Positions 1-9,556 of a stretch of DNA of 64,000 nt are shown here, piece by piece. This DNA is from Methanoregulaceae archaeon. Lineage in GTDB: Archaea; Halobacteriota; Methanomicrobia; Methanomicrobiales; Methanospirillaceae. The stretch covers positions 1 to 64,000 of the forward strand of contig JACTUB010000012.1 of the NCBI GenBank assembly GCA_015660885.1, given 5' to 3'. Both the position numbers and the translations under genes were made by a program. A model generated the notes under the pieces. It was given only the letters and a program-made list of their open reading frames with translations, did no database searches and was not told the origin of the DNA. Each line of letters opens with the position of its first letter. The stretch's first letter is position 1.

Positions 1-1107
1 AGGGCCTTCGATCGAATCAACCGGTACCACCCCGCACGCTTTGCCCGGCCGCTCGGTCTTCATCTGGGTACCGACCGCGAGAAACTCACCGAGAATATAC
101 AGTGTCGCAGGATGAAGGCCTGCAGCAGCAAACCCGGTGTTGCGCGACCTTCCGTAACGGAGCCGGAAACCCCCTTTGCGCATGGGGTAGGAAAATACCG
201 GTCTTCCCCCAATCAGGTCGCGAAGGTACTTGTCCAGGGGTTTGATACTGACCATTCCTTCATCTGTTTTGTTTTTTATCAGTTTGCCCAGCCAGTCCCA
301 GCCGTCCATTTTCATCTTTTCGACTTTGCTTTTAAGTTTGGGTGCCTTCCCGGCAATTCCTTCCGCGAGGACCAGCGCCATACCGCCCCGCACCGTGTTC
401 GTTTCCACCCGCTCAAGGTTACGGTGCCCCGAGATCTCTTCCTGTTCGGTCGCCTCCCCGTCAATGCAGACCGGGCAGTTCTCGACAATCAGCCGGATTT
501 CCTGTTCACTGGGAAGATACTGGAGGTTCATAATGGAGTTGTACTGCCGTATCTCCTCGATATACCGTTCGACCTCCTCCTGACGGGGGTTGTAGCGGTT
601 GATTCCAAGCTGGCGGCGGACATAATCACCGACCAAGACCGAGAGTGCCTGTGCGGTCCCACCTGCACTCCGGATCGGCCCGGCATAGAAGATCTTCAGG
701 TACTGGCTTCCGTCATCGTTTTTCCCCAGCCCGACTTTAGCAATCCCTTCCGTGGGCGCCGCAACCACACCTTCTGTCAGCAGCGCCATCGCGGTACGAA
801 TAGCATGATCAAGAATCTGTACATCCGTCGTCTCGCCAAACTTCCGGGCCACAAAATCGTCACCAATACGCAATGCAACCTCTTCACGCGACATCTGGGA
901 TTCGAGCTCACGTATCCGTATCGCTACCCCTTTGATTCCAAGCAGTGCTTCAACCCTGTCTGCAAGGTCACTGGCAATGGGAATTTCGATATCAGTTGAG
1001 GGATCAAGACCGCAGGAACGGGCTTTTTTGGCAATCGCTATTGCGAGATAAAGGTCGTCCATAAGCGACTTTTCGTAAGCTTCCATCGCAGGCGAAAGCA
1101 CAAGCAT
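1..1107 (-). CDS. polC: DNA polymerase D large subunit DP2, N-terminal part (cut by window edge)
   Basis: Large catalytic subunit of the archaeal replicative polymerase PolD. The minus strand stays open from 1107 to base 1 (369 codons) and continues beyond the window, where the catalytic core lies. My translation begins [15 protein letters not shown] and contains hallmarks of the DP2 N-terminal region: [20 protein letters not shown], then a CPVCIDGE cysteine pair, then [19 protein letters not shown]. Two in-frame ATGs (1107 and 1086) are possible; neither has a clear Shine-Dalgarno site. I chose the longer one, which is a weak choice. The partner small subunit DP1 is not in the window. Family assignment is secure. 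Confidence 0.9.
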   Translation of the reverse strand, partial: MLVLSPAMEAYEKSLMDDLYLAIAIAKKARSCGLDPSTDIEIPIASDLADRVEALLGIKGVAIRIRELESQMSREEVALRIGDDFVARKFGETTDVQILDHAIRTAMALLTEGVVAAPTEGIAKVGLGKNDDGSQYLKIFYAGPIRSAGGTAQALSVLVGDYVRRQLGINRYNPRQEEVERYIEEIRQYNSIMNLQYLPSEQEIRLIVENCPVCIDGEATEQEEISGHRNLERVETNTVRGGMALVLAEGIAGKAPKLKSKVEKMKMDGWDWLGKLIKNKTDEGMVSIKPLDKYLRDLIGGRPVFSYPMRKGGFRLRYGRSRNTGFAAAGLHPATLYILGEFLAVGTQMKTERPGKACGVVPVDSIEGP

Positions 1108-1186
1108 ACCGGTACGATTTTGCGTGAGCGGATTTATCTGTTCGTGTTATGGATCAATACATGAGGTATGAGGAAAAGCCGGTCTT

Positions 1187-1711
1187 TTATTCCTGTTCCT
1201 TAAGTTTATTCACCATTGAAGGAAGCCCTGTTTCGCCCATCTGCCAGAGGGTGAGAGTCGCGCAGGACCTGATAATCTCATCAGCATCGTCAAGTCGCCG
1301 GGTGAGAGGCTCGACAGCGGGTTTACCGATCCGGCAGAGAGCAAGAGAGAGAAATCCCCGCATCTCCCGGTCATCATCTGCCATCGCATCGATTATTAGT
1401 TCAACGGCAGAAATGCCAATATTTCCCAGAGCCGCTGATGCAAAACGTCTGAATTCTTTCTCCGGGTGGACGCGCATTGCTGAAATGAGGGGGGCTGCTG
1501 CAGGGGCACCGATACCAGATAACGCAACCGCTGCATACCAGCGATGATCATTATTCACTGCGCCTGCAAGCGCCTGGATCAGTGGTTCAGTTGCAGCTTC
1601 GCCAATTTCTCCAAGAGTCTTTACTGCCTGGTGGCGTATGTCAATGGAAGGATCACTCAGACTGGTAATGAGACGGTGAATTTTCATTTCTGCAGGGACC
1701 TGATCCTCCAT
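1187..1711 (-). CDS. HEAT-repeat (PBS-lyase type) protein, 174 aa
   Basis: Short all-helical repeat protein made of about five HEAT/PBS-lyase-like units of roughly 31 residues, with the recurring pattern AVKTLGEIGxxAxxPLIxAL (for example residues 22-46). Such proteins serve as binding scaffolds; no catalytic residue is visible and the partner is unknown. It lies 6 bases downstream of the larger HEAT protein at 1718-2683 on the same strand, so the two are very likely one transcript and may have arisen by splitting or duplication of one repeat array. No signal peptide or membrane segment. Function not assigned. Confidence 0.8.
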   Translation of the reverse strand: MEDQVPAEMKIHRLITSLSDPSIDIRHQAVKTLGEIGEAATEPLIQALAGAVNNDHRWYAAVALSGIGAPAAAPLISAMRVHPEKEFRRFASAALGNIGISAVELIIDAMADDDREMRGFLSLALCRIGKPAVEPLTRRLDDADEIIRSCATLTLWQMGETGLPSMVNKLKEQE

Positions 1712-1717
1712 GGTATC

Positions 1718-2683
1718 TTAATCTCCATCATTATTCTCTGATCTGGTCTTTTCATTCTTTTGAGCGTTCCCCTTCCGAAGCCTCCATGCGAGGGGTTCAA
1801 CGGCAGGGATCAGGATAGCATCAAGGGCATCGGCAATTGCCCTTCGCTCATCCTCATCCGCACTCTCGAGAATCTGGAGGAGCGGCTGGATAGCATCGGT
1901 ATCTTTTAATTCGCCAAGAGCCGTGACCACTTCAATTCGTACAGATCGATCTGAAAATTTTAAAAATCGTAAAAGGGGTTCTAACGCAGGTTTTCCGATC
2001 GTTGCAAGTGACATGGCAGCTTCAGCACGGACATTCTCATACTTATCCGCAAGAGCCCGGATAAGAGGTTCGACAGCTCGCGTGTCACGGATTTTCCCCA
2101 GTGCAATTGCAGCACCCCACCGGAGATTCCCATCACCCTCCCGGAGTACACTGATAAGCGGGCTGACAGCAGGTTCGCCTATCAGACCAAGAGCATAGGC
2201 CGCACGACCTTTGACAAACCGGTCCTCGTCACAAAGCAGGGTGATAAGAGGTTTAATAGCTCTTGGATCACCGATCTCACCGAGTGCAATAGCTGCCTTC
2301 CACCGCACATCATCATCGTGGTGCCGCAGCGCTCCGATAAGACCCTCAACAGCTGGAGAACCAATTTTGGAAAGGGCTTCTGCTGCTTTCCATCTGACCC
2401 CGCCTATTTCATCGTTTTTCAATGCAGCGATGAGGGGCTCCACCGCACTGGAGTCCCCCAGATCACCAAGCGCCCCCGCAGCTTCATACTGAACATCCGG
2501 GTCCCTGTGGTTTAAAAGTCGGATAAGTCCCCTGACATCGTGTGCAGCTTTCATTCCGGTGATACTGGTACGGGAGGAGAATACATTCTTCATCTGATCG
2601 AACAACGAGATTCCTGATAAAAGGATAAAAAGAAGAATTTTTCTGTTCATGCGGGAGGTTGCATCGATACGTGCAGGAATCAT
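1718..2683 (-). CDS. HEAT-repeat protein, 321 aa
   Basis: Array of about eight HEAT/PBS-lyase-like repeats from residue 48 to 305, each near 31 residues with the pattern AAxALGxIGDxxAVEPLIxxL. The first 45 residues are different and hold a short hydrophobic stretch (ILLFILLSGISLF, about 16-28) that could be a weak membrane anchor or an over-long start; the ATG at residue 12 is an alternative. Probably a protein-interaction scaffold; some archaeal and cyanobacterial relatives act as lyases on phycobilin or as cofactors of Fe-S enzymes, but nothing here points to either. Cotranscribed with the 174-aa HEAT protein downstream. Confidence 0.8.
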   Translation of the reverse strand: MIPARIDATSRMNRKILLFILLSGISLFDQMKNVFSSRTSITGMKAAHDVRGLIRLLNHRDPDVQYEAAGALGDLGDSSAVEPLIAALKNDEIGGVRWKAAEALSKIGSPAVEGLIGALRHHDDDVRWKAAIALGEIGDPRAIKPLITLLCDEDRFVKGRAAYALGLIGEPAVSPLISVLREGDGNLRWGAAIALGKIRDTRAVEPLIRALADKYENVRAEAAMSLATIGKPALEPLLRFLKFSDRSVRIEVVTALGELKDTDAIQPLLQILESADEDERRAIADALDAILIPAVEPLAWRLRKGNAQKNEKTRSENNDGD

Positions 2684-2794
2684 CTCTTGTAATTATTACG
2701 GGGAACGGGATAAAAGATCGTGCGTACGACATCCAATCGTGGTTCCCGATCTCCTGCTATACCCACGGTAGAATTTTACTTCCAATGGGGGAAA

Positions 2795-2802
2795 GTATAT
2801 AT
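2795..2802 (+). promoter_or_regulatory. TATA box before the small ORF at 2852
   Basis: GAAAGTATATATCCC is a good archaeal TATA element. Initiation about 25 bases later (near 2825) would leave a leader of about 27 bases before the ATG at 2852, which also excludes the longer reading from 2720. Confidence 0.5.
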
Positions 2803-2851
2803 CCCTCTTCAAAGGATTACACACTGTAATGACCTTTTGGTTATCAAGGAT

Positions 2852-3052
2852 ATGCCACTCGACAGCGATAAAAAAATTGGAAAATTGAAGGATATAGCAA
2901 TAGGGAGATGCAGGGAGCGGATAGAGCAGGCGGCATGCAAGGCAAAGGAATTAATGAATAAACCATCGTCCGAAGGAAAGGATGAGAAATACCGGTATAA
3001 TAATCAGCCTTCCGGCATGACTTCATTTTTAAAAAAAAAGCACGGATTGTAA
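2852..3052 (+). CDS. Possible small basic protein, 66 aa
   Basis: Unrecognised. The reading MPLDSDKKIGKLKDIAIGRC runs 66 residues, is rich in Lys, Arg and Glu, has a predicted helical middle (KDIAIGRCRERIEQAACKAKE) with two cysteines, and ends in a lysine run. The same frame is open from 2720, but the TATA box at 2795-2802 argues that transcription starts after that point, so I prefer the ATG at 2852. No Shine-Dalgarno at proper distance (AAGGA ends one base before ATG). Without homologues this remains a candidate only. Confidence 0.4.
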   Translation: MPLDSDKKIGKLKDIAIGRCRERIEQAACKAKELMNKPSSEGKDEKYRYNNQPSGMTSFLKKKHGL

Positions 3053-3259
3053 TACCTTTGAGACCGTGAACGGGGTATTTTTCACCGCTGCAGAAGAGGG
3101 GGACCTCGTGAAGGGATTTCCTCTCAAATCATAAAGGGTGGTTAAGAAAATTTGATGCAATAGTTCGCTAATTTAGTCTTAAACCCTGATTGGTGAGATT
3201 ATCCTCTTTTTCTTGAGGTTTTAAAAGACCTATTGAATTATCAAATCCTCTTTACAGGG

Positions 3260-3266
3260 AAAAAAA
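3260..3266 (-). terminator. Possible T-rich terminator of the ATP synthase operon
   Basis: Read on the minus strand, about 50 bases after the atpD stop there is a run of seven T followed by CCC. Archaeal RNA polymerase commonly stops at such runs without a hairpin. No stem is visible. Confidence 0.35.
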
Positions 3267-3314
3267 CGAGATGTAAAATACTGCAGCGCCCGTTATACAT
3301 CAAATTCCCCATAA

Positions 3315-3977
3315 TCAGTTCTGCCGGCCGGTCTGCAGCTGCTGTGCCTTTTTTTTGCGATCGATGATCTTTTTCACCTTTTTTAGCCGGAAGAGATCTT
3401 CGCGCTCGCGCTCATCGATAGTATTTTCAATATACTTTGCCTGTTTCTTCAAATCAGGGATTAGTATCTGCTCCAGCGCGTTCACCCTTCTCCGTGTCAT
3501 CTGGATCTCCCCGCCGAGTCTTTTTAAGGCAGTCTCCGTTTCCGCGAGCCCGATGATCAGATCCAGTTCCATCTCAAACTTTTCTGCGGTTTCATCAATT
3601 CTCCCGCTTACTCCTATGATACTGTACCCCCTGTCCAGAGCGCTTTTTGTAACCCTCTTTTTCTCGATTACCGGTACAGGAACACCCATGATATTTTTCC
3701 CCTTGATATCGACAAACAGACCCTTCCGCGTGGCAAATGATGCCGACTTCAGGGTGACGGAATCGTCTGCGGCGAGAGCGGACAGGAGCGATCGCTGCGC
3801 CGAAGCAGCTACACTCTCCAGGTCCACCCGCGATTTTGAAACCGACTCCATGATGTTGAAAAACTCCTGGATGAGGGCATCCATCTTCTCCCGCAGAAGG
3901 TCCCGCCCCTGCTCTGCGAGCTTTATCTGTGCGTTCTTCTTGATAAGCTCCATCCGTGTGGGGTTTACCTGCTCCAT
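3315..3977 (-). CDS. atpD: A-type ATP synthase subunit D
   Basis: Central-stalk rotor subunit of the archaeal A1Ao ATP synthase, equivalent in role to gamma of F-type enzymes; it transmits rotation of the membrane ring to the A3B3 head. The protein has the expected start VNPTRMELIKKNAQIKLAEQ, a long N-terminal coiled coil (about 8-60), a middle globular part and a C-terminal coiled coil rich in Arg/Glu (about 165-205). 220 residues is normal for the family. It is the last gene of the operon, 3 bases after atpB, with GGGATGAG just before the ATG. Confidence 0.96.
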   Translation of the reverse strand: MEQVNPTRMELIKKNAQIKLAEQGRDLLREKMDALIQEFFNIMESVSKSRVDLESVAASAQRSLLSALAADDSVTLKSASFATRKGLFVDIKGKNIMGVPVPVIEKKRVTKSALDRGYSIIGVSGRIDETAEKFEMELDLIIGLAETETALKRLGGEIQMTRRRVNALEQILIPDLKKQAKYIENTIDEREREDLFRLKKVKKIIDRKKKAQQLQTGRQN

Positions 3978-3980
3978 GGC

Positions 3981-5378
3981 TCATCCCTTTTTATATGCCG
4001 GGTGATACTTGCTGATAAATTCCCGTTTTATCCGTTTCAGTTCGTCCTCCGGCAGCATGGACATGAGGTCCCAGCCAATTTCGAGGGTCCTTTCAATGCT
4101 CCTGTCCTCATCTCCCTGAGTGATGAATTTTTTCTCGAATTCGTCAGCAAATTTCAGATATATCTTGTCCAGTTCGGTCAGCGCTTCTTCGCCGACGATC
4201 GCAACCAGCCTCCGGAGATCTCTGCCGTAGGCATAGGAAGCGTAGAGCTGGTCGGCCACATTCCTGTGGTCTTCCCGTGTTTTTCCCGGACCGATGCCGA
4301 GGTTCATGAGCCGTGAGAGACAAGGAAGAACGTCAATGGGAGGATCCGCTCCCCTCCTGAACAGGTCCCGCGAAAGCACGATCTGGCCCTCTGTGATATA
4401 GCCGGTCAGGTCCGGCACCGGGTGAGTGATATCATCATCAGGCATGGTCAGGATGGGGAGCTGGGTAATCGACCCTGTCTTCCCTTTGATTCTTCCTGCA
4501 CGTTCGTAGATCGTTGCAAGATCCGTATACATGTAGCCAGGATACCCTCTCCTCCCGGGAACCTCCTCCCTTGCCGTGGAGATCTCTCGCAGTGCCTCAC
4601 AGTAGTTAATCATGTCCGTCAGGATCACGAGAACATGGAGGTTGTGGGTGAACGCGAGGAATTCTGCAACGGTCAGGGCGCACCTGGGTGTGGCGAGTCT
4701 CTCAATAGTCGGGTCATCGGCAAGGTTCATGAAAAAAACCACACGTTCGAGCGCACCAGTCTTTTCAAAATCCTTCATGAAAAATGATGCCTCCTTGTAG
4801 GTGATCCCCATTGCGACAAACACTACTGCAAAGTTTTCCCCTTCGCCAAGAACCTTTGCCTGCCGTGCGATCTGGGCGGCAAGCTTGTTTGCAGGCAGTC
4901 CGGAACCGGTGAATATGGGGAGCTTCTGGCCCCTGACGAGGGTGGTTAAGGCGTCGATGACAGATACACCGGTCTGGATAAAGTCGGCGGGTTTGTCCCG
5001 GGCATAGGGATTGATTGGCATCCCGTTGATATCCAGGCTGGCTTCCTGGACAACATCAGGACCCCCGTCACGGGGCTTTCCCACCCCGTTGAATATTCTT
5101 CCGAGCATGTCGATGGAGACATCCACTTTTGGCGGTTCCCCGGTGAACCGCACCCTTGTTTCCATAGCGTCAATCCCGCTTGTGCCCTCAAAGACCTGGA
5201 CAACTGCCAGATCCTTTGAGATATCCAGTACCTGCCCGGTCCTCTCCACCCCATTGGGGAGGGTGATCCGTACGATCTCTCCGTACATGACACCCTTGAC
5301 GGATTGAACAAAAATCAACGGTCCCGAGACATAGCTGACCGTCTTGCACTCCTTTACCAGCAGGCTCGGCTGTTTCAT
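3981..5378 (-). CDS. atpB: A-type ATP synthase subunit B
   Basis: Non-catalytic nucleotide-binding subunit of the A3B3 hexamer. The N-terminal beta barrel begins near [20 protein letters not shown] (18-37). In place of a P-loop the sequence has [15 protein letters not shown] (about 156-170), the normal degenerate form in B subunits. The conserved stretch [20 protein letters not shown] follows near residue 272. Length 465 is typical. The ATG overlaps the atpA stop by 4 bases (ATGA) and is preceded by GGAGGTGG, so translation is coupled to atpA. Confidence 0.97.
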   Translation of the reverse strand: MKQPSLLVKECKTVSYVSGPLIFVQSVKGVMYGEIVRITLPNGVERTGQVLDISKDLAVVQVFEGTSGIDAMETRVRFTGEPPKVDVSIDMLGRIFNGVGKPRDGGPDVVQEASLDINGMPINPYARDKPADFIQTGVSVIDALTTLVRGQKLPIFTGSGLPANKLAAQIARQAKVLGEGENFAVVFVAMGITYKEASFFMKDFEKTGALERVVFFMNLADDPTIERLATPRCALTVAEFLAFTHNLHVLVILTDMINYCEALREISTAREEVPGRRGYPGYMYTDLATIYERAGRIKGKTGSITQLPILTMPDDDITHPVPDLTGYITEGQIVLSRDLFRRGADPPIDVLPCLSRLMNLGIGPGKTREDHRNVADQLYASYAYGRDLRRLVAIVGEEALTELDKIYLKFADEFEKKFITQGDEDRSIERTLEIGWDLMSMLPEDELKRIKREFISKYHPAYKKG

Positions 5379-7114
5379 CGCTCCACCTCCACAGCAGCAA
5401 TTTTTTTATCAATCTCACCGATGAGGCTCCTGACCGCATCCACCTCGCGGAGTTCCTTCATCCTCCCAATCTCCGCTTTCAGTGGCAGTTTCAGGATCTT
5501 GTTTAAGGCGACACCCTTGTTCATTGCTTCACCGGTCCGTTCATAAAAGTTAAGGATGACTTTGAGCATCCAGTACTGCTTATCGAGCGGGCAGAACGAG
5601 TCGATCTCGTGATAGGCACTTTGCTGCAGGAAATCCTCACGTATCATCCGTGTAACCTCCAAAATTGCCTTCTCGCTCTCGGGCAGGGCATCGGGACCGA
5701 CCAGCTGTACGATTTCCTGTAACTCGACCTCTTTCTGGAGCAGGTACATGGTCACGTCCCGCATCTCTTTCCAGTCATTAAAACCATTTTGGACAAACCA
5801 GTCCTCAATGCTGTCCAGATAGAGTGAGTAACTTTTTATCCAGTTCACTGAGGGAAAATGCCGACGGTACGCAAGGCTCGTATCGAGCGCCCAGAATGTT
5901 CCGGCAATCCGCAACGTATTCTGGGTGATAGGTTCTGAGAAATCGCCTCCCGGGGGTGATACCGCACCGACGATGGTGATGGATCCAAAACGCCCGTCAG
6001 ACCCAAGACAGACGACCCGTCCTGCCCGCTCATAGAACGCAGCCAGTCTTGTGGCAAGGTATGCGGGATACCCCTCCTCTCCCGGCATCTCCTCCAGCCT
6101 GCCAGAGACTTCCCGCAATGCCTCTCCCCAACGTGATGTGGAATCTGCCATCAGGGCAACGTCAAACCCCATGTCCCGATAGTATTCTGCCATAGTTATC
6201 CCCGTGTAAATCGAAGCCTCCCTTGCAGCCACCGGCATATTTGATGTATTCGCGATGAGAATTGTCCTCTGCATCAGGGGCATCTTGGTCCGGGGATCCA
6301 CAAGTTCCGGGAATTCTGACAGGACATCGGTCATCTCGTTTCCCCGCTCCCCGCACCCGATATAGACAACGATCTGTGTATCCGACCATTTTGCCAGAGT
6401 TTGTTCCGCCACGGTCTTGCCTGTACCAAAACCGCCGGGTATCATGGCGGTTCCCCCTTTTGCCACCGGGAACATGGTGTCAAAAATTCTCTGCCCGGTA
6501 ACAAGGAGCAGTTGCGGATCCTGTTTTATCCGGTACGGTCGTCCCCTTCGGACAGGCCATTTCTGCATCATAATAATGGGGGTATTGTCCTCAAGGATGC
6601 AGATGGGCTCTTCCACTGTGAATGCACCGTTCCGGATCTCCCGGATGGTCCCGGAGACATGCGGGGGAACCATGATTTTGTGCTCGATATGATACTCCTT
6701 AACCGTTCCGAGAATATCACCTTCAACAACCTTATCCCCAATTTTTGCGATTGCGACAAAGTCCCACTTCTTTTCTTTATTTATCCCCGGGACAGATATC
6801 CCCCTTGAAATGAAACTGCCGCTTCGTTCGACCAGCAATGGCAGAGGTCTCTGGATTCCATCATAGATGGAAGAGAGCAGCCCGGGACCAAGTTCCACGG
6901 AAAGCGGGGTTTCCGTATTTATCACTTTTTCGCCCACCTTCAGTCCTGAAGTGTCCTCGTACACCTGGACAACTGCCTGATCCCCGTCCAGGCGTATGAT
7001 TTCACCGTTCAGATCCTCGGTGCCCACCTTCACCACATCATACATTTTCGATCCTTTCATACGTTCTGTGAGAACCACAGGACCGGAAATCCTTGAAATT
7101 ATCCCCGCAATCAT
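5375..7114 (-). CDS. atpA: A-type ATP synthase subunit A (catalytic)
   Basis: Catalytic subunit of the A1 head, making ATP on the cytoplasmic face from the sodium or proton gradient built by methanogenesis. The Walker A motif GGFGTGKT lies at about 227-234; the family-specific non-homologous region lies before it (about 110-195, with [11 protein letters not shown]), and the catalytic Glu region [14 protein letters not shown] follows near residue 325. 579 residues, full length for the family. GGAGATGAG stands just before the ATG; the gene starts 4 bases after atpF ends. Confidence 0.98.
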   Translation of the reverse strand: MIAGIISRISGPVVLTERMKGSKMYDVVKVGTEDLNGEIIRLDGDQAVVQVYEDTSGLKVGEKVINTETPLSVELGPGLLSSIYDGIQRPLPLLVERSGSFISRGISVPGINKEKKWDFVAIAKIGDKVVEGDILGTVKEYHIEHKIMVPPHVSGTIREIRNGAFTVEEPICILEDNTPIIMMQKWPVRRGRPYRIKQDPQLLLVTGQRIFDTMFPVAKGGTAMIPGGFGTGKTVAEQTLAKWSDTQIVVYIGCGERGNEMTDVLSEFPELVDPRTKMPLMQRTILIANTSNMPVAAREASIYTGITMAEYYRDMGFDVALMADSTSRWGEALREVSGRLEEMPGEEGYPAYLATRLAAFYERAGRVVCLGSDGRFGSITIVGAVSPPGGDFSEPITQNTLRIAGTFWALDTSLAYRRHFPSVNWIKSYSLYLDSIEDWFVQNGFNDWKEMRDVTMYLLQKEVELQEIVQLVGPDALPESEKAILEVTRMIREDFLQQSAYHEIDSFCPLDKQYWMLKVILNFYERTGEAMNKGVALNKILKLPLKAEIGRMKELREVDAVRSLIGEIDKKIAAVEVER

Positions 7115-7118
7115 GTCC

Positions 7119-7439
7119 TCATCTCCTTATTACGATATTATACCCGATTGCCCTCTGAAGCATGCGTTCGATATAACTTGTTCTTTCGATACCCTTGATC
7201 CTGGAGGGAATCGGAATGATGATCGGTCTGTAGGTCTTGCCGAGCTTTTCCTGCATTTTCTCGTCAAGAGCTGGCATCAGGTCCTCACTGATCGCAATAA
7301 TTCCCGTATCATCCTTGTAAAGCAAGGAAGGAATGATCTTTTTTGCCTCATCCAGACTTGATGCCTCGAATACATCCGCGCCCGCCAACCGGAACCCCGG
7401 TGCCGAATCCGGATCTGTGACGACGACAAATTTATACAT
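7119..7439 (-). CDS. atpF: A-type ATP synthase subunit F
   Basis: Small central-stalk subunit that sits with D and regulates or stabilises rotor-head coupling. 106 residues, with a Rossmann-like N-terminal part ([20 protein letters not shown]) and a middle [10 protein letters not shown] segment that matches the family, then [10 protein letters not shown] before a C-terminal tail. It overlaps the end of atpC by 8 bases, with GAGGGGAAC upstream of the ATG. Confidence 0.94.
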   Translation of the reverse strand: MYKFVVVTDPDSAPGFRLAGADVFEASSLDEAKKIIPSLLYKDDTGIIAISEDLMPALDEKMQEKLGKTYRPIIIPIPSRIKGIERTSYIERMLQRAIGYNIVIRR

Positions 7440-8481
7440 AGACCAGTTCCCCTCTCAGTTCCTTTTCAGGAATGTCTGCGGTCTTGCACCTGGCTATGAT
7501 CCTGATATTGGTAATCTCGTTATATTTTGCCCAGATGTAACCGATTGGGATGGCGATACTTAAGGGATCGCCAAGGAACCGGCTTATCCCCAGTTTTATT
7601 AAATATTTCTCGAGTTCTTTTTCTAATACCGATATCTTTCCTGCCTTTAAGATCTCATCCGGCACTTTCGAGAGAAAACTGTAGGGTGTTGTCTCAAGAA
7701 GTTTAATCGCCCCTTCCGGAGTCCCGGCCTTCACCATGGTGAGCAGTTTCTCGTTATTCAGCGAAATCCCCCCCTCAATCAGGTAACTCCGCACCTCTTC
7801 AACATCAATTTTATCCCGTATCATCTTCAGGACATTTTTAATATTGGTTACATCGATCTCCGTCATGACCATTTCCCGGACGAGGCGATCGTCATAACTT
7901 TCTCCCTTTACCGCTCGTAAGGCATTTTTATAATAAAACCGGTCAATGGCATACTCAAGGATGGTAAGATCCCTCTTTTCAGAATACTCCTTAAAGTTCC
8001 GGGTAAGTGGCTTTGCGTAGCTGATCCCCCATGTTGCAAGCAGATCAATTACTGCCTTGACGTCAGGCTGTTTGATCAGCTCGATCATCGTGGTGTCATC
8101 CAGTTCACCTGCCGGAATAAGGCACTCAAGGATTTCTGCAGAGGGGATGTGAATGTTCTTTCCCCGCAGGATTGTTTTTATGTTCTGGACATCCCATCTG
8201 CCCAACAGGATTTTTATGTACTTCTCGGATTCATCCCCTTTCATGAATCGTAAAATTTTCCTGAATGCCGCAGAAAAATCCTTTCTTAAGGCAACCTCAA
8301 TGCACGTGATTCCTTTATATTGGACACTTGCCTTTTCTATTTCATCTTTATAAGCAGTATTCCCCAGTTCAGTTATGACAGATTCTACATCAGGTTTGAG
8401 GATAAGGGTTTCAAATACCGAGTGGTCGAGCAGGTGCCTTTTCATGCCTTTTATCCGTGCATTTACATATTCACATTCCAA
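7432..8481 (-). CDS. atpC: A-type ATP synthase subunit C
   Basis: Funnel-shaped adapter that links the rotating membrane ring to the central stalk (V-ATPase d-subunit family). The long all-helical protein has repeated motifs such as ILLGRWDVQNIKTILRGK and VMTEIDVTNIKNVLK, typical of subunit C. The frame is open from an ATG at 8505, but I prefer a TTG at 8481: it gives the family-like start (M)ECEYVNARIKGMK, and the perfect archaeal ribosome site GGTGATC ends 3 bases before it. The longer form (357 aa) would place that site inside the coding region. The gene overlaps the end of atpE by 11 bases with this start. Confidence 0.92.
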   Translation of the reverse strand: MECEYVNARIKGMKRHLLDHSVFETLILKPDVESVITELGNTAYKDEIEKASVQYKGITCIEVALRKDFSAAFRKILRFMKGDESEKYIKILLGRWDVQNIKTILRGKNIHIPSAEILECLIPAGELDDTTMIELIKQPDVKAVIDLLATWGISYAKPLTRNFKEYSEKRDLTILEYAIDRFYYKNALRAVKGESYDDRLVREMVMTEIDVTNIKNVLKMIRDKIDVEEVRSYLIEGGISLNNEKLLTMVKAGTPEGAIKLLETTPYSFLSKVPDEILKAGKISVLEKELEKYLIKLGISRFLGDPLSIAIPIGYIWAKYNEITNIRIIARCKTADIPEKELRGELVYV

Positions 8482-9067
8482 CCTGATCACCGTAAAGTGT
8501 AGCAAATACTTCCAGTTTTAACTGTACCTTTGCCCTCTCAAACCTCGATTCAATCGTATTGAATGTGATGAATTTTCCGTCCTTTGTGCTCGCATTCAAC
8601 CCCCCCGCACAGGTGATATCGGTGACGATTTCGCAGTTTAATTTGAGTTCCGGCAGCAATTTTTTACAGAGGCCCTCATCCCGCTTATCGATATGCAGCA
8701 GGATTTCTTCCCCTTCCAGTTCAATGATAATTTCTTTTAACAATTTCCTGAAAATATTCTCGTAATCCGCCTGGCTGCGTTCCGATGAGAGAATTTTCTG
8801 GGCTTCGGTAAAAGCATGTTTAAACACATCATCCTTGGCCCTGACCAGCTGCATCCGGTTTTCTTCATTAATTTTTGCCAATGATTTGCGCCTCTCGCTA
8901 TCCACCGTTTTTTTGACCGCGTCCAGATGCCGTTTTTTTATTATTTCGTCCTTCCCCTTCGCCTCAGCTTTTATAGTTTCTGCATCCTGGTTTGCCCTCT
9001 CTTTAATTCCCCTGATCTTGTCCTCGGCACACAACTCCACTGATTCAATCAACTGCTCATACGGCAT
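8471..9067 (-). CDS. atpE: A-type ATP synthase subunit E
   Basis: Peripheral-stalk subunit that pairs with H as a long coiled coil and ties the A3B3 head to subunit I. The first half (about 1-85) is a charged coiled coil (ERANQDAETIKAEAKGKDEI); the C-terminal half is the globular head-binding domain ending in ESRFERAKVQLKLEVFATLY. 198 residues is normal. The ATG has GGGTGATAC directly before it. A 152-base untranslated gap separates it from atpK upstream, the only long gap in the operon. Confidence 0.95.
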   Translation of the reverse strand: MPYEQLIESVELCAEDKIRGIKERANQDAETIKAEAKGKDEIIKKRHLDAVKKTVDSERRKSLAKINEENRMQLVRAKDDVFKHAFTEAQKILSSERSQADYENIFRKLLKEIIIELEGEEILLHIDKRDEGLCKKLLPELKLNCEIVTDITCAGGLNASTKDGKFITFNTIESRFERAKVQLKLEVFATLYGDQVGM

Positions 9068-9219
9068 TGTATCACCCGCTGCTCTTTTGGAATTTCCCTA
9101 CCAGAATTGTCATGGTCGATCCCATCTGTCGCGCAGACAGTATCCAGCTCTACCGAACACTCACAATGACAGATCCTAATACAGTCCGACATATTCTTGG
9201 GGGTTTCCTTTGCATACGC

Positions 9220-9447
9220 TCATTTCAGCATGAGCATGATCATAGCCGCGACCACGAAACCCAGGATCACCAGAGTTTCAGGAATTGCCACAAGGATCAG
9301 CATGAGACCAAATGATTCAGGTCTCTCTGCAACCGCTCCGGCACCGGCTGCCCCGATTCTTGATTGGGCAATCCCGGTTCCCAGTGCCCCGAGACCAAAT
9401 GCAATCCCAGCTCCGACGGGTATTCCAAAATCCACCATGTTAACCAT
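9220..9447 (-). CDS. atpK: A-type ATP synthase subunit K (membrane rotor ring, c-type)
   Basis: Proteolipid of the ion-driven rotor. The 75-residue protein is a single hairpin of two membrane helices (about 8-35 and 47-73) with glycine-rich first helix (GAGIAFGLGALGTGIA) and the ion-carrying glutamate in the second helix at E57 (VAIPETLVILG). A single hairpin with one carboxylate is one of several stoichiometries known in methanogens, which also have fused double or triple hairpins. Two nearby ATGs (9447 and 9438) are possible. GAGGAT lies just before the first. Confidence 0.95.
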   Translation of the reverse strand: MVNMVDFGIPVGAGIAFGLGALGTGIAQSRIGAAGAGAVAERPESFGLMLILVAIPETLVILGFVVAAMIMLMLK

Positions 9448-9556
9448 ATCCTCGTTTGTTTGCGTTTAATACATTGATTCCATATATCAGATGTTCAGTC
9501 TTCGATACAGCTTTTTTTCCATGACCGGCTACATGTCCTGCAGTCATTTCATCAGT

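Noticed and set aside
112..999. Plus-strand frame of 295 codons at the left edge.
   Set aside because: It is the shadow of the PolD large subunit on the minus strand, whose translation has clear DP2 motifs.
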